DNA of 64,000 bases from JAFGSG01 sp964626055 (GCA_964626055.1 CAZVDF010000004.1:44780-108779); one strand, 5' to 3'; shown: positions 43,256 to 52,344, counted from the stretch's first letter. The notes: generated by a model not told the origin, from the letters alone. A program made the numbers and translations.

Positions 43256-43287
43256 GGCGTAATACCTCGACGCTTGCATCAAGGATG
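43256..43287. repeat. CCTCGACGC hairpin repeat, copy 1
   Basis: GGCGTAATACCTCGACGCTTGC followed by ATCAAGGATG; 30 of 32 bases match the copy at the window end (63958-63989), where the hairpin CCTCGACGC-TT-GCGTCGAGG is perfect. The two differences here would be G-U wobbles in a minus-strand transcript. It lies in the murB leader. Confidence 0.6.
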
Positions 43288-43304
43288 AAGAAGAAGGAAC
43301 ATAA

Positions 43305-44222
43305 GTGGATAAAAGCAAACTGAAGAAAAGGTTAAAATCGCTCGGTTTTTTAAAATTAAACGAACCTCTAAAAAAATATACAAGCTTTAAAACGGGCGGT
43401 CCGGCGGATTTTCTTATTTGGCCTGAAGATCACGATTCGTTAAGGGAAATTATCGATCTTTCCCGCGCGGAATTATTGCCTTTTACCGTTCTTGGCGGAT
43501 GCACCAATCTCCTCGTAGGCGATAACGGCATAAGGGGCATTGTGATAATGCAGAACAGCGAAAGTAAGATAAAAAACAGGATAAAGATCGAGGAAAACGG
43601 ATTGATATACTCGGATGCAGGTATCCGCAAGAGAGAATTTCTCAGCTTCTGCGTCGACGCCGGATACACAGGGATGGAGTTCATTGCGGGGATTCCCGGA
43701 TGCATGGGCGGGGGAATAATAATGAATGCAGGCACGGTCGATGGAAATTTCGCCGGCGTTCTTGAAAGCATAGTATGCATGGACAGGGAAGGCGACATTG
43801 CTGCCAAGCCTGTTTCAAAAAGCGCGGCCGGGTACAGGACAATGGGCATCCCGGACGGACATATTGTTCTGGGCGCGTATTTCAGGCTTCTCAAAACACA
43901 GGACAGGGAAAGCGTAAAGGCCAGGATTGACGGCATAATAAGCGATCGCAGGCAAAAGCATCCCCTGGATTATCCTTCGGCAGGATCAGTATTTAAAAAT
44001 CCCCCGGGCTTTTCATCATGGAAGCTGATCAATGACGCAGGCTTAAAAGGCGAAAGGATAGGCGGCGCCTGCGTCTCCGAGCTCCACACGAATTTCATTA
44101 TAAATACTGGAGAAGCAAGATCTATGGACATACTTCAGCTGATAGATCTTATTAAAGAAAAAGTGAATTTGAAATACAATATCCTGCTCGAGCCCGAAAT
44201 CAAAATACTCGGCGAATTTTAA
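43305..44222 (+). CDS. murB: UDP-N-acetylenolpyruvoylglucosamine reductase
   Basis: FAD enzyme of the second step in peptidoglycan precursor synthesis. A 305-residue type II MurB: YTSFKTGGPADFLIWPED, VLGGCTNLLVGDNGIRGIVI, GMEFIAGIPGCMGGGIIMNAG, the catalytic-Ser segment PSAGSVFKNPPG, and LINDAGLKGERIGGACVSELHTNFIINTG. The Tyr-loop of type I enzymes is missing. Start is GTG with AAGGA 5 bases upstream. No other mur genes adjoin; the anti-sigma gene is convergent, 34 bases away. Confidence 0.93.
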   Translation: MDKSKLKKRLKSLGFLKLNEPLKKYTSFKTGGPADFLIWPEDHDSLREIIDLSRAELLPFTVLGGCTNLLVGDNGIRGIVIMQNSESKIKNRIKIEENGLIYSDAGIRKREFLSFCVDAGYTGMEFIAGIPGCMGGGIIMNAGTVDGNFAGVLESIVCMDREGDIAAKPVSKSAAGYRTMGIPDGHIVLGAYFRLLKTQDRESVKARIDGIISDRRQKHPLDYPSAGSVFKNPPGFSSWKLINDAGLKGERIGGACVSELHTNFIINTGEARSMDILQLIDLIKEKVNLKYNILLEPEIKILGEF

Positions 44223-44256
44223 CATTCCTCGACACCCTCCGAATTACAGCGGCGTG

Positions 44257-45273
44257 TCACTTTAAACCGGACTCGTCAGGCCGCGTAACTTTCTCATACG
44301 TCTCGTTGTCTCCGTCGCAGGATTTCTGATTTTCATCCGATGGCTGGAAATTATACCGTGAAGCTAAAATATCATCGTAATTATTTGAGTCCAACGCTTC
44401 CTGGATTTTTTTAAGTTCCTCTTCGGTAGGATCGACGGCCTTAATCATTTTTATTCCGTCGTTGTCCGTTATTATATATTTCCCGGGCGACTCGATCGTA
44501 ATTTTACTGGAAGAATTCTTGTCCTGCACGACAAGTCTTCCTTTGATCAGTAAAATATTGCTTGCATTGTTCGATGCCTGAAGCATCAGGTCGGCGTCAT
44601 GAGACTTGATAAGGGCGTGGGGCGTTGAAAATATATATCTTACGGATGTGTCCCGGTTGTTTCTATTAAGCAGGGTTCCTTTGCTGAGACTGTATTTGAC
44701 TTCCAGATTTTTGTTTTTGAATAGCCTTGCTTTATCAATAGTAAGCTTTGATTTACCCATTAAAATAATTTTATAATCGCGTAAGAAACTCAGTATCATG
44801 CTTGAATCTTTATCGGTTGAGATTGTATTGCCGGATCCTACTGAATCAAAATGTTCGGCCGGTACGGAGTCAATATCCGCTTCTCCGTAAACCCGGGCGA
44901 TCTGAAGATTTACTTTACTCGGGCTGATTTCAGGGAACAGGAATATCCCGCAAAGAACCAGGATCAGAGCGCAGAACACAATGGACGCATAAAATCCCGC
45001 GCCGTTTTCCCATAACAGCTTGATTTTATATCCGAATCCGGATGTTATTCCCGAATTCCTGACCTGAACGGCGGAACCGAGTATGCGCTTTTTTAATTTT
45101 CCCGGAAGATTTACTTTACCGGCTATATAAGGCTTAATAACCGGCAACAGGGCGCTATACTGTTTTTTGCATTTATCGCATGTCTCAAGGTGTTTTCTTA
45201 TTCTATCCCGGTTTCTCCCCCCGGATAGATCGAGCATTAAGGCGATACATTCTTTTTCTGAAAGGTGTTTCAT
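44257..45273 (-). CDS. FecR-type anti-sigma factor with N-terminal zinc finger
   Basis: A 338-residue membrane protein. The N-terminal cytoplasmic part carries the anti-sigma zinc finger HLETCDKC (H28, C32, C35), one transmembrane segment lies at about residues 93-113, and the periplasmic part has a FecR-like jelly-roll pattern (GSGNTISTDKDSSMILSFL, NKNLEVKYSLSKGTLLNR, GRLVVQDKNSSSKITI). It should hold the ECF sigma factor encoded 64 bases upstream until a periplasmic signal arrives. The C-terminal 50 residues are polar and look disordered. Confidence 0.8.
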   Translation of the reverse strand: MKHLSEKECIALMLDLSGGRNRDRIRKHLETCDKCKKQYSALLPVIKPYIAGKVNLPGKLKKRILGSAVQVRNSGITSGFGYKIKLLWENGAGFYASIVFCALILVLCGIFLFPEISPSKVNLQIARVYGEADIDSVPAEHFDSVGSGNTISTDKDSSMILSFLRDYKIILMGKSKLTIDKARLFKNKNLEVKYSLSKGTLLNRNNRDTSVRYIFSTPHALIKSHDADLMLQASNNASNILLIKGRLVVQDKNSSSKITIESPGKYIITDNDGIKMIKAVDPTEEELKKIQEALDSNNYDDILASRYNFQPSDENQKSCDGDNETYEKVTRPDESGLK

Positions 45274-45337
45274 AACATATTTCCCCTTTTCTATTAATAG
45301 AACGAATTATTCCGGGATTAGTGTCAAATACTGGCAT

Positions 45338-45847
45338 TCATTTTAAAAAATCGCATTTTTTCAGTTCTTTTACCAGTTTTTCAGTTATTTGCCTCATCTT
45401 TCTTTTAGCTGTTCTTTCTGATATTTTAAGGCTAGCAGCTATCGATCCATAAGTAAACATTAATTCTCTTTTCATTGTAAATACCGAGCGTGAAACAGGA
45501 TCGCAATCCTCCAGCACTTCGTTAATTTTATTATTCAGATCCCTTGTATTTATAAGATCAATAATCCCGTTATCGGATACTTCAATATTATCATCCAGTT
45601 CCGTCTCTCTGCTGCGATTTTTTTTCCTGATATGATCGATGCATATATTTCGCGCGATCTTATAAAGCATTGCCCTTAAGTTATTCTCCGTGATTGCGTC
45701 TCTTTTTGCATGTTTTAAAAGCCGGATAAATGCGTCATGCAGAATGTCTTCGGCGGTTTCCTGCGATCGAACAAATGAGTAGATGTAAATCATCAGTTCT
45801 TTGGCGTGTGTGTCGTATAGTTCGGAGATTTTTTTATTGTCTAACAT
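45338..45847 (-). CDS. ECF-type RNA polymerase sigma factor
   Basis: A 169-residue ECF sigma factor. Region 2 (LYDTHAKELMIYIYSFVRSQETAEDILHDAFIRL, then MLYKIARNICIDHIRKKNR) and region 4 (YGSIAASLKISERTAKRKMRQ helix-turn-helix) are clear; there is no extra domain. It is followed by its likely FecR-type anti-sigma factor. The gene is divergent from a Lys-rich exported protein at 45950, which could be a target. Confidence 0.88.
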   Translation of the reverse strand: MLDNKKISELYDTHAKELMIYIYSFVRSQETAEDILHDAFIRLLKHAKRDAITENNLRAMLYKIARNICIDHIRKKNRSRETELDDNIEVSDNGIIDLINTRDLNNKINEVLEDCDPVSRSVFTMKRELMFTYGSIAASLKISERTAKRKMRQITEKLVKELKKCDFLK

Positions 45848-45949
45848 TTAAATAAATAGTGGCACTATCTTATATCTAAAAACGTTACATAACTAGGAAC
45901 TAAATCCGGAGATTTTAATAAAAATACAATCAAAAAACAGGAGTGTTTT

Positions 45950-46171
45950 ATGAAAAAATTTTTCTTGATGATTCTTGCGTTCGTATTTGCGTCTTCAATT
46001 GCTTTTGCGGCAGATCAGGCAGCGAAAAAAGATGAAAATGCGTCCGCAAAAGACGAAGCAAAGAAAACCGATGTAAAAACAAAACCGGCAAAGAAAGTAG
46101 AAAAGAAGAAAGCACCGGCAAAGAAGAAAGCAGGAGTGAAAGAAGAAAAGAAAGAAGTCGAGAAAAAGTAA
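45950..46171 (+). CDS. Small Lys-rich exported protein
   Basis: A 73-residue protein with a good signal peptide (MKKFFLMILAFVFASSIAFA, cleavage before ADQ) and a mature part made of Lys, Ala, Glu and Asp with KKxPAKK motifs (KTKPAKKVEKKKAPAKKKAG), histone-H1-like in composition. AGGAG precedes the ATG. Such basic, unstructured proteins may bind nucleic acids, peptidoglycan or polyanions in the periplasm; no family match. Divergently placed from the ECF sigma gene. A hairpin follows the stop codon. Confidence 0.72.
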   Translation: MKKFFLMILAFVFASSIAFAADQAAKKDENASAKDEAKKTDVKTKPAKKVEKKKAPAKKKAGVKEEKKEVEKK

Positions 46172-46203
46172 TTAAACTTTAAAAATTTAAGAGTTTTTAA
46201 GCG

Positions 46204-46237
46204 AGACGGGAAGTATTATCCATACATCCCGTCTTTC
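46204..46237 (+). terminator. Hairpin terminator after the Lys-rich gene
   Basis: AGACGGGA (46204-46211) and TCCCGTCT (46227-46234) form an 8-bp stem, followed by TTCTGCTTTT. It lies between convergent genes and may serve mainly the plus-strand one. Confidence 0.6.
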
Positions 46238-46242
46238 TGCTT

Positions 46243-47841
46243 TTACCATTTTTTACGGGCATTCATGTATATATTATACTGGCTTTCCCCGCTTGAGAAC
46301 AGGCAGTCCTTTCCGAAAAAGATATTAAATTCAAACTGATCGAGAAAAATTATGTGCCCGGCGATTCCGGCGACAATGCCGTTTTGATAACCGGTAAGGT
46401 CATATCCCGATCCTTCGAATCGTGTGAAATCGGTAAATAGGCCTATATGGTATATATCTCTATAGACTGAAAATTTATACTCGTTGGATGTTTTAATCAA
46501 ATTCCTGCTGTAATAACTTTTGCCCATAAATCCCTTGAAATTCGGATCGGATACCGGGTATTCGTGATAGAAAGGGGGTTTATTCCAGATTTTCTTGAAC
46601 TCAAAAGTGTAAATGTATAAATCAAGATTATTAAATTCCAGTATTCCATCCCATCCGATGGTTACTTCATAAAAGGATTTATCGTTCAAATAATAATTGT
46701 ATAAAGCTTCGAATTCCTGTTTTTTGGTTCTCTTCAACGTCCATGGGCGAACGTCTATGTTTATCCTGCTTTCAAAGACTGCCCATATATCGTCTTCTTT
46801 TTTTATTTTTGACGCGTATTGCGAGTCAGGTTCTGTTTTCGGTGAAAATATATGTACGCTTTCCCCTCCCAGGCCTGAATAAATATGAAGGCTGTTAAGC
46901 AATGTAATACCGGGAGAAAAAATGCCTCTTAATTTTAAATAATTGTAGTTGGTTATCCCCAGATCTTTTCGGGAAGCTCTTGAATAATAAGCTGATACTG
47001 AAGCCATTGGCGTAAAGAAATTTTTTATCGGTGCCAGGTGATAATCGGAATGGGCTTCCATGAACGTCCATTTGGGAGGATTCTTGAATTTCCTGTCGAA
47101 TCCGTAATAAAGGCCGATAGAAGATCCGATAATTAAAAGATCTTTTTTTTGCAAAAATGACGGATATTTATATTCAAGGTCAGGTATAAATCCCCTGGAA
47201 TAACTTGTTTTTATGCCATAAGTTAATGCTCTCGCTTCGCCCGGATTCCTGATGAATTCTATTTCCAGGTTGAATCTTGAGCTGAATTCGTTAAATAACG
47301 GAATCCTGGCCGTCCCGACTCCCGGGATATTTATTTCCTCGTTCAGCTGGAAAAAGGATTTGTCGCCTTCGGTAACGTGAACTAAAGTATGCCGTATTTC
47401 TTTAAATCCGAACTTTTTTTTAATTCTGGATACTTCCTTTTCCACATGAAAGCTGTTGTATATCCTGTCCTTTAACCTGAATTCATACTTCATTTTGATC
47501 GTATCGACGGTATCCAGCCTTTTAAAAATTATCCTGCCGACCTGTCCTTCATCGATAAAGATGATAAGCCTTTCGTCGGTTTCCCGGACAAGGTAGGTCT
47601 TCATCAGGATATAGCCGGCTTTCTGATAAAAAGCGGAAAGCTTCCTGGAAACCGAAGCATAATGATCTTCTTCCCGGTCGAGCCTGTTTAAATTTATTTT
47701 CTCTATCAGAAATTCTTCAGAATAGATTTTCAGGCCGGCCAGTTTTATTTCTTTGAACTTTATTTCACCGGATACGCGGAGAAGACTTAAGGCTGTAATT
47801 ATAAAAATAATTATCGGAGCGGATTTAATTCGAAGTCGCAT
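46243..47841 (-). CDS. POTRA-barrel outer-membrane protein (Omp85/TamA-like)
   Basis: A 532-residue exported protein. After a signal segment (about residues 8-26) come POTRA-like repeats: FKEIKLAGLKIYSEEFLIEKINL, SAFYQKAGYILMKTYLVRETDERLIIFIDEGQVGRIIF, then KKKFGFKEIRHTLVHVTEGD. From about residue 185 onwards the sequence alternates aromatic beta strands (TYGIKTSYSRGFIPDLEYKYP, LLIIGSSIGLYYGFDRKF) and ends with a short strand and NARKKW, as in Omp85-superfamily barrels. Role in protein or lipid insertion is inferred. It is longer-barrelled and shorter in POTRAs than BamA, so TamA- or surface-antigen-like is preferred. Confidence 0.68.
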   Translation of the reverse strand: MRLRIKSAPIIIFIITALSLLRVSGEIKFKEIKLAGLKIYSEEFLIEKINLNRLDREEDHYASVSRKLSAFYQKAGYILMKTYLVRETDERLIIFIDEGQVGRIIFKRLDTVDTIKMKYEFRLKDRIYNSFHVEKEVSRIKKKFGFKEIRHTLVHVTEGDKSFFQLNEEINIPGVGTARIPLFNEFSSRFNLEIEFIRNPGEARALTYGIKTSYSRGFIPDLEYKYPSFLQKKDLLIIGSSIGLYYGFDRKFKNPPKWTFMEAHSDYHLAPIKNFFTPMASVSAYYSRASRKDLGITNYNYLKLRGIFSPGITLLNSLHIYSGLGGESVHIFSPKTEPDSQYASKIKKEDDIWAVFESRINIDVRPWTLKRTKKQEFEALYNYYLNDKSFYEVTIGWDGILEFNNLDLYIYTFEFKKIWNKPPFYHEYPVSDPNFKGFMGKSYYSRNLIKTSNEYKFSVYRDIYHIGLFTDFTRFEGSGYDLTGYQNGIVAGIAGHIIFLDQFEFNIFFGKDCLFSSGESQYNIYMNARKKW

Positions 47842-47993
47842 TTTTTAATATAGTGATATAGTCATCATTGTATTGAGGATGCAGATCAAAAGGTTAAAAT
47901 ATCATATCATATTTTGCTGTTCGGACGCAATTACAATTAGAGCTCTTCTCGAAATTTTATAAAGTATTCCTGTTTATCGTTAATTACTTATAT

Positions 47994-48019
47994 GAATCCG
48001 TAATTTTGAGATGATTTCT
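47994..48019 (+). repeat. 25-base dispersed repeat, copy 1
   Basis: GAATCCGTAATTTTGAGATGATTTCT. Similar to 56978-57003 (AAATCTATAATTTTGAGACGGCTTCT) and 58557-58581 (AAATCTATAATTCCGAGATGACTTC), and faintly to the arm/core junction of the MITE (CTATAATTTCCGAGGACTG). The intergenic region 47842-48079 is otherwise AT-rich and without genes. Confidence 0.5.
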
Positions 48020-48079
48020 AATATAACAGGGAGGTCTTAATCAAAAGAATTACATTATTTAATTCTGTGAATTGAATGA

Positions 48080-48373
48080 TTATGCTGACTTTTTCATGCT
48101 GCTGTCTGATAAGAATTTAACCAGGCCTTTTTCAATGAATAATTTTTCGAGCTCGGGAGAAATATTCAGCTTAAGATTTCCACCCTCTTTCTCGATCCTC
48201 TGTTTTGTGTTGATCAAAAATCCGATAAAGGAAGTGTGTATGTTCTTAGTTCTGCTAAGATCAAATATTATTCCTTTGTTATATGCCGCCTGCTCAAAAT
48301 TTTTGACGTAAATGGGCACCATTTCAAATGCAATGTTTTTTGGAAATGACCAGGTATTTTTATTCTTTAACAT
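48080..48373 (-). CDS. STAS-domain protein, anti-sigma-factor-antagonist-like
   Basis: A 97-residue single STAS domain: GIIFDLSRTKNIHTSFIGFLINTKQRIEKEGGNLKL. The phosphoacceptor region of SpoIIAA-type proteins (D-S-SGIG) reads HTSFIG here, with Thr/Ser near the usual Ser but without the GIG, so phosphoregulation may differ. It sits alone, convergent with nothing nearby and divergent from the PLP decarboxylase. A partner kinase is not adjacent; the GHKL domain at 8-9 kb is the only candidate in the window. Confidence 0.7.
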   Translation of the reverse strand: MLKNKNTWSFPKNIAFEMVPIYVKNFEQAAYNKGIIFDLSRTKNIHTSFIGFLINTKQRIEKEGGNLKLNISPELEKLFIEKGLVKFLSDSSMKKSA

Positions 48374-48587
48374 ATTTCCGATTCCGATATTATCGTTTAC
48401 TGTGAAAATTATCGGAATAATTTATGAAGCCCGTTAGAAAAATTCGTAACATTTTTGATTTGCATAAATAAAAATATCTTGCATCTGAAGCCATAGTATA
48501 AATAATCTCCTTATTTTCGGCGCAGAGGAATAAGGGGTATATTCTGCTTTATGCGTAATTTTCGCTTTTGACTTAAGAATAATTTTT

Positions 48588-50300
48588 ATGAAATATAAAG
48601 AAACGAAAAGCCCTCCCCCGAAGGGAGAGGTAATTGCCGACCTTGACCATTTAAGAAAGCTTTTTATAATGCCGGATTCCCCTGACAAGTTCGTTGAATT
48701 CGGCAACGATCTTCTGAATCTTATACATAATTTTTTCCAGAATAAAGGCGGCATACATTCCGCTATTTCGCTTACCGAACTGGCAAAGATTTTTTCCCAG
48801 ATAGATCTCCCGAAATATCCTCATCTGCTGAAAGATGTTCTTCATGAAATTAAAGATAAAGTCATTGCTCATTCCGTAAAGGTCGGGAACCCGTATTATA
48901 TCGGGCATATGACAAGCGCTATCCCGTATTTCATGATCCTGCTGGAAATGATAATAGCGGCGCTTAATCAAAACCAGGTAAAAATAGAGACCGCAAAAGC
49001 TTCCTCCTTCGTCGAACGCGAGTTCATTGCATGGATCCATCGCCTTATATTCAAGAAACCGGCGTCCTTTTATAAAAAAAATATTCAGAATTATAAAGTT
49101 GCATTGGGTAGCGTTACGTCGGACGGTACCATAGGAAATCTTACGGGTTTACTGGTTGCCAGGAACAAGGCGTTCCCGCCACACGAACGTTTCCCCGGCA
49201 TCAGGAAGGCCGGTTTCTTTGAAGCCATGCGCTATTACAGATGTAAAAATGCGGTAATAATTGTTTCGCGCAGAGGGCATTATTCTATAGATAAAATTGC
49301 AAGGACGCTGGGGATAGGACAGGATAATGTGATCAAAGTAATGGTCGATCCTATGAACCGGATAGATATCGATGCGCTGAAAAGAACCTGCAGCGAAATA
49401 AATCAATATAACAGGGACGGAGAAAGAATAAAAATTATTTCCCTTGTCGGTATTGCAGGCACAACCGAAACCGGAAATATAGACAATCTTGCGGAGCTAA
49501 GCCAGATAGCCGGCGAGAACCGCTGCCATTTTCATGTAGATGCGGCATGGGGCGGGGCCGTTCTTCTGGTGGACGAATATAAATCAATGCTCAAGGGAAT
49601 TGAACATGCTGACTCGGTCACTTTTGACGCGCATAAGCTTTTATATTCACCCCTTTCTATGGGTTTAATATTGTTCAGGGACGAGAAGGACCTTGATACC
49701 ATTAAGCATTCTTCGAGCTATGTTTTGCGGCCTGATTCGGTCGACCAGGGCAGGTTCACTGTGGAAGGCTCCAGACCTTTTTCATGCTTAAAGCCGTGGG
49801 CGACGTTAAAAATAATGGGCACTGAAGGGTTCAGGCTTCTGCTTGGACTGGCCTTTAAGCATACGAATACGATAAAGAGTCTTGTGGAAAAACATGAAAA
49901 TTTTGAAGTTATGTCCATCCCGGAGCTCTTTATATTTACATACAGGTTTGTACCCCGTGAAATCCAGGAAGAATTAAACCAGCTGATGATAAAGATCGGA
50001 AAGGCAAAGGGAAAGACTGCGGCAGCGCGTCAGAAGATCAAAAATATCAATAATTTATTGAATACGCTTAATGTCGAACTTCACAGATATTTGAGGGAAG
50101 AAGACAACAGCTTTGTATCAAGGACCAGGCTGGAATCGACCCGCTATTTTCCGCAGAAAGTAGTCGTACTCAGAAGCGTTACGATCAATCCGCTGACAAC
50201 CGATAAGATCCTTAAAGAAATAATCGACGAACAGAATAAACTCGGAATGATAATTTATAAAAAACATTTCGCAAAAAATTTTAAAAAGACGGCGTTATAG
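48588..50300 (+). CDS. Group II PLP-dependent decarboxylase (PanP-like aspartate 1-decarboxylase)
   Basis: A 570-residue group II decarboxylase. NPYYIGHMTSAIPYFMILLE, SDGTIGNLTGLLVARNKAF, VSRRGHYSIDKIARTLGIG, CHFHVDAAWGGAVLL and TFDAHKLLYSPLSMGLILF, with the PLP Lys at residue 350, follow the family order. The SRRGHYSIDK and DAHKLLYSP forms recall PanP, which makes beta-alanine for pantothenate; glutamate/tyrosine decarboxylases are alternatives. Residues 7-16 (KSPPPKGEVI) are encoded by a C-rich intergenic-type repeat, so the native start may lie further in. No ribosome binding site is seen before this ATG. Confidence 0.8.
   Translation: MKYKETKSPPPKGEVIADLDHLRKLFIMPDSPDKFVEFGNDLLNLIHNFFQNKGGIHSAISLTELAKIFSQIDLPKYPHLLKDVLHEIKDKVIAHSVKVGNPYYIGHMTSAIPYFMILLEMIIAALNQNQVKIETAKASSFVEREFIAWIHRLIFKKPASFYKKNIQNYKVALGSVTSDGTIGNLTGLLVARNKAFPPHERFPGIRKAGFFEAMRYYRCKNAVIIVSRRGHYSIDKIARTLGIGQDNVIKVMVDPMNRIDIDALKRTCSEINQYNRDGERIKIISLVGIAGTTETGNIDNLAELSQIAGENRCHFHVDAAWGGAVLLVDEYKSMLKGIEHADSVTFDAHKLLYSPLSMGLILFRDEKDLDTIKHSSSYVLRPDSVDQGRFTVEGSRPFSCLKPWATLKIMGTEGFRLLLGLAFKHTNTIKSLVEKHENFEVMSIPELFIFTYRFVPREIQEELNQLMIKIGKAKGKTAAARQKIKNINNLLNTLNVELHRYLREEDNSFVSRTRLESTRYFPQKVVVLRSVTINPLTTDKILKEIIDEQNKLGMIIYKKHFAKNFKKTAL
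48607..48634. repeat. C-rich palindromic unit inside a coding region
   Basis: AAAGCCCTCCCCCGAAGGGAGAGG shares the CCCTCCCCCGAAGGG core of the intergenic units at 10.8, 19.8 and 34.3 kb and is read in frame at residues 7-15 of the decarboxylase. Confidence 0.6.
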
Positions 50301-50317
50301 AACCTGTTTTGCGGCGT

Positions 50318-51208
50318 TTACTGTTTTCCCGGTATCCGGGATTTGTCCTTCATGTTTTTCCTTTCGTATTTTTTCACGATATCATGAGTATTCTTGTATT
50401 CCGGCGAATTAATCCCGTACTGGATTTCAGCCGCCTTAAGCAAGTGTTTATTTTTTAATTTCCCGTAGCGGTCCCCATCTTCTTTCGGGATGCTTCCGGA
50501 CTTTTGCGAAAGATTTTCCATGTATGCGTAACAATTTGCAAGATATTTGTGCGCCCAGAGATCATTTTTGGTATCTTTGTTAAGGAGGATGTATTTCTCA
50601 AGTACAGGTATGCAGGAAGGAAAATTCCGAAGATCGTATTGAGTCGCCACGAAGATCTGATACAGCCTTGCTTTAAAGTCCGCCATTTCTTTGCTTTCCG
50701 GAACCGATTCCGATCGTATCTCATCGATATGACTGATTGACAGAAAAAAATAGGTTACGGATTTCATTTTTGCTTCCTGCTTGATCCCGTATATTTGCCT
50801 CTTTTCACGATCTTTCCTGTCGATCTCCTGCCATCTCATTTCGCCGGGATTGGCTTTGTTTTTATTGCTTTCTTCCAGCTTCGCGATGTCTGCTTCCATT
50901 TTCTCAAGTATGCCAATTCCCGCGGAATATTCATCCATGGCGAGTTTAAGCATATTTTCCGAATAGCTCCGGCTTAATTTGGTTATGTCCTTTACAGCCT
51001 GGATGTATGGCCCGTAATCTTTAATTTGCCAGCCGGTGATTTCTGTCCCCGGTAACTGCTGCATATCTTTTTCCATGGATGCTGCGGGCGCTGTCCGGGC
51101 TTCTGCGCAGGTATAAAGAAATGTAGCCGCCGCCAGCACAATAATAACAGAATTTGAAAGCTTTTTGGAAAAAACGATAGTATCGAATAATGAGTATATT
51201 GAATTCAT
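50318..51208 (-). CDS. Unrecognised exported protein
   Basis: A 296-residue protein with a hydrophobic N-terminal segment (about residues 18-36, ending LYTCAEA), either a signal peptide or a lipoprotein-type anchor. The rest is soluble and helical, with a Lys/Glu-rich stretch (ADIAKLEESNKNKANPGEM) and TPR-like pairs (CIPVLEKYILLNKDTKND-WAHKYLANCYAYME) in the last third. No family assigned. It ends 18 bases from the convergent decarboxylase gene. A periplasmic scaffold is the only reasonable guess. Confidence 0.5.
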   Translation of the reverse strand: MNSIYSLFDTIVFSKKLSNSVIIVLAAATFLYTCAEARTAPAASMEKDMQQLPGTEITGWQIKDYGPYIQAVKDITKLSRSYSENMLKLAMDEYSAGIGILEKMEADIAKLEESNKNKANPGEMRWQEIDRKDREKRQIYGIKQEAKMKSVTYFFLSISHIDEIRSESVPESKEMADFKARLYQIFVATQYDLRNFPSCIPVLEKYILLNKDTKNDLWAHKYLANCYAYMENLSQKSGSIPKEDGDRYGKLKNKHLLKAAEIQYGINSPEYKNTHDIVKKYERKNMKDKSRIPGKQ

Positions 51209-51496
51209 TACATTTTAATTTTTAACCGGCTATACATATAGTTTTTTAAGATGTATCCCTGATAAAATTGTCTTAATATAGGATTTTTATCGGTTAATGC
51301 CAATAAATATTTACCGTTTATGTTAATTGTCTTGACAGCGTTATGTCTCTTGTTAAAGATTTAAAGTAAGATATGAACTGATTTTTTTAAATAAAATACT
51401 CATCTTGACTGACTTTTATATAAAATTAGCGCTGTTAATTCGATAAAATGATCAGCCATGTTGAGTTATTAATCATTCCAATTCCGCCGAGGCCTG

Positions 51497-52342
51497 ATGG
51501 ATCAGGATAAGACCAATAATATAAAAGCAAAGTCATTTGAACCCAGATCAAATATTAAAAGTAATTACTGCTTCAGCTGCGATTTTACAGGAATTGTCCA
51601 TGATCCGTATTTTGAGCAGATGGGAACCGAACCGTTGACTCCCTGTCCAAAATGTGTGGCCGGTTCCTGCAAATGCGGAGGGGTTCCCCCGTATTATTAC
51701 TACGAAAACGGCAAAATAATACTGTGCCAGTGCCGTGAAATAAATATAAAGATACAAAAGATAAAAAATATTTATTCGAATTCCGGGATCGATAAAAAAT
51801 ACAGATGGAAATTTATTAATAATTTTGAAGCTTTGAACAGATCCTCTGAACAGGCAAAATCCGCAGCGTATGATATTATAAGGGATTTTCCGGATGTAAA
51901 AAAAGGCCTTTTCTTGTGGGGAAATCCTGGCACAGGCAAAACGTTGCTTTCTTCAATAATACTGACAGAGCTTGTCACGAGACACGCCGTTGAGAGCAGG
52001 TTTGTAAAGATTTCCAGAACATTTTTTAAACGCATAAAGTCGACGTTCAATGAAAGTTCGCCCACTTACGGTGAAGCCGACATAATCGAGAGGGAATATG
52101 CCGATGCGGACGTTCTGGTAATAGATGATTTCGGCGTACAGAGAGACTCGGACTGGGAACTCGAGACTCTTTATAATCTTGTCGATGCCAGATACGAAGC
52201 ATTGAAGTTCACCATATTTACTTCTAACAATAATCCCCTGCAGTCGTTAAAGGAGAAGTCGCAGGGGAGGATACTTTCGAGAATAAAAGAGATGTGCCGT
52301 ATAATGGAGATAACCGGAGCGGATTACAGGGACAAATTATAG
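51497..52342 (+). CDS. DnaC/DnaI-like AAA+ ATPase with N-terminal cysteine cluster
   Basis: A 281-residue AAA+ protein of the DnaC/IstB family. Residues 22-80 hold a Cys-rich region (CFSC, then CPKC, CKCG and CQC) resembling a zinc-binding domain as in DnaI. The ATPase core has Walker A GNPGTGKTLLS and Walker B DVLVIDDFGVQ, and a late LSRIKEMCRIMEI with a sensor/Arg-finger-like Arg. DnaC/DnaI load the replicative helicase; no transposase adjoins, so IstB is unlikely. folK starts two bases after the stop codon. Confidence 0.82.
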   Translation: MDQDKTNNIKAKSFEPRSNIKSNYCFSCDFTGIVHDPYFEQMGTEPLTPCPKCVAGSCKCGGVPPYYYYENGKIILCQCREINIKIQKIKNIYSNSGIDKKYRWKFINNFEALNRSSEQAKSAAYDIIRDFPDVKKGLFLWGNPGTGKTLLSSIILTELVTRHAVESRFVKISRTFFKRIKSTFNESSPTYGEADIIEREYADADVLVIDDFGVQRDSDWELETLYNLVDARYEALKFTIFTSNNNPLQSLKEKSQGRILSRIKEMCRIMEITGADYRDKL

Positions 52343-52344
52343 AT

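Noticed and set aside
46402..46430. tRNA-like TTCGAATC motif
   Set aside because: It lies inside the POTRA-barrel coding sequence and has no cloverleaf around it.
51332..51360. TTGACA-based promoter before the DnaC-like gene
   Set aside because: At 17 bases spacing the -10 is AAAGAT, with only three matches.
51497..52342. IstB transposition helper identity for the AAA+ ATPase
   Set aside because: No istA or terminal repeats nearby; the N-terminal Cys cluster and folK context favour a DnaC/DnaI-like loader.
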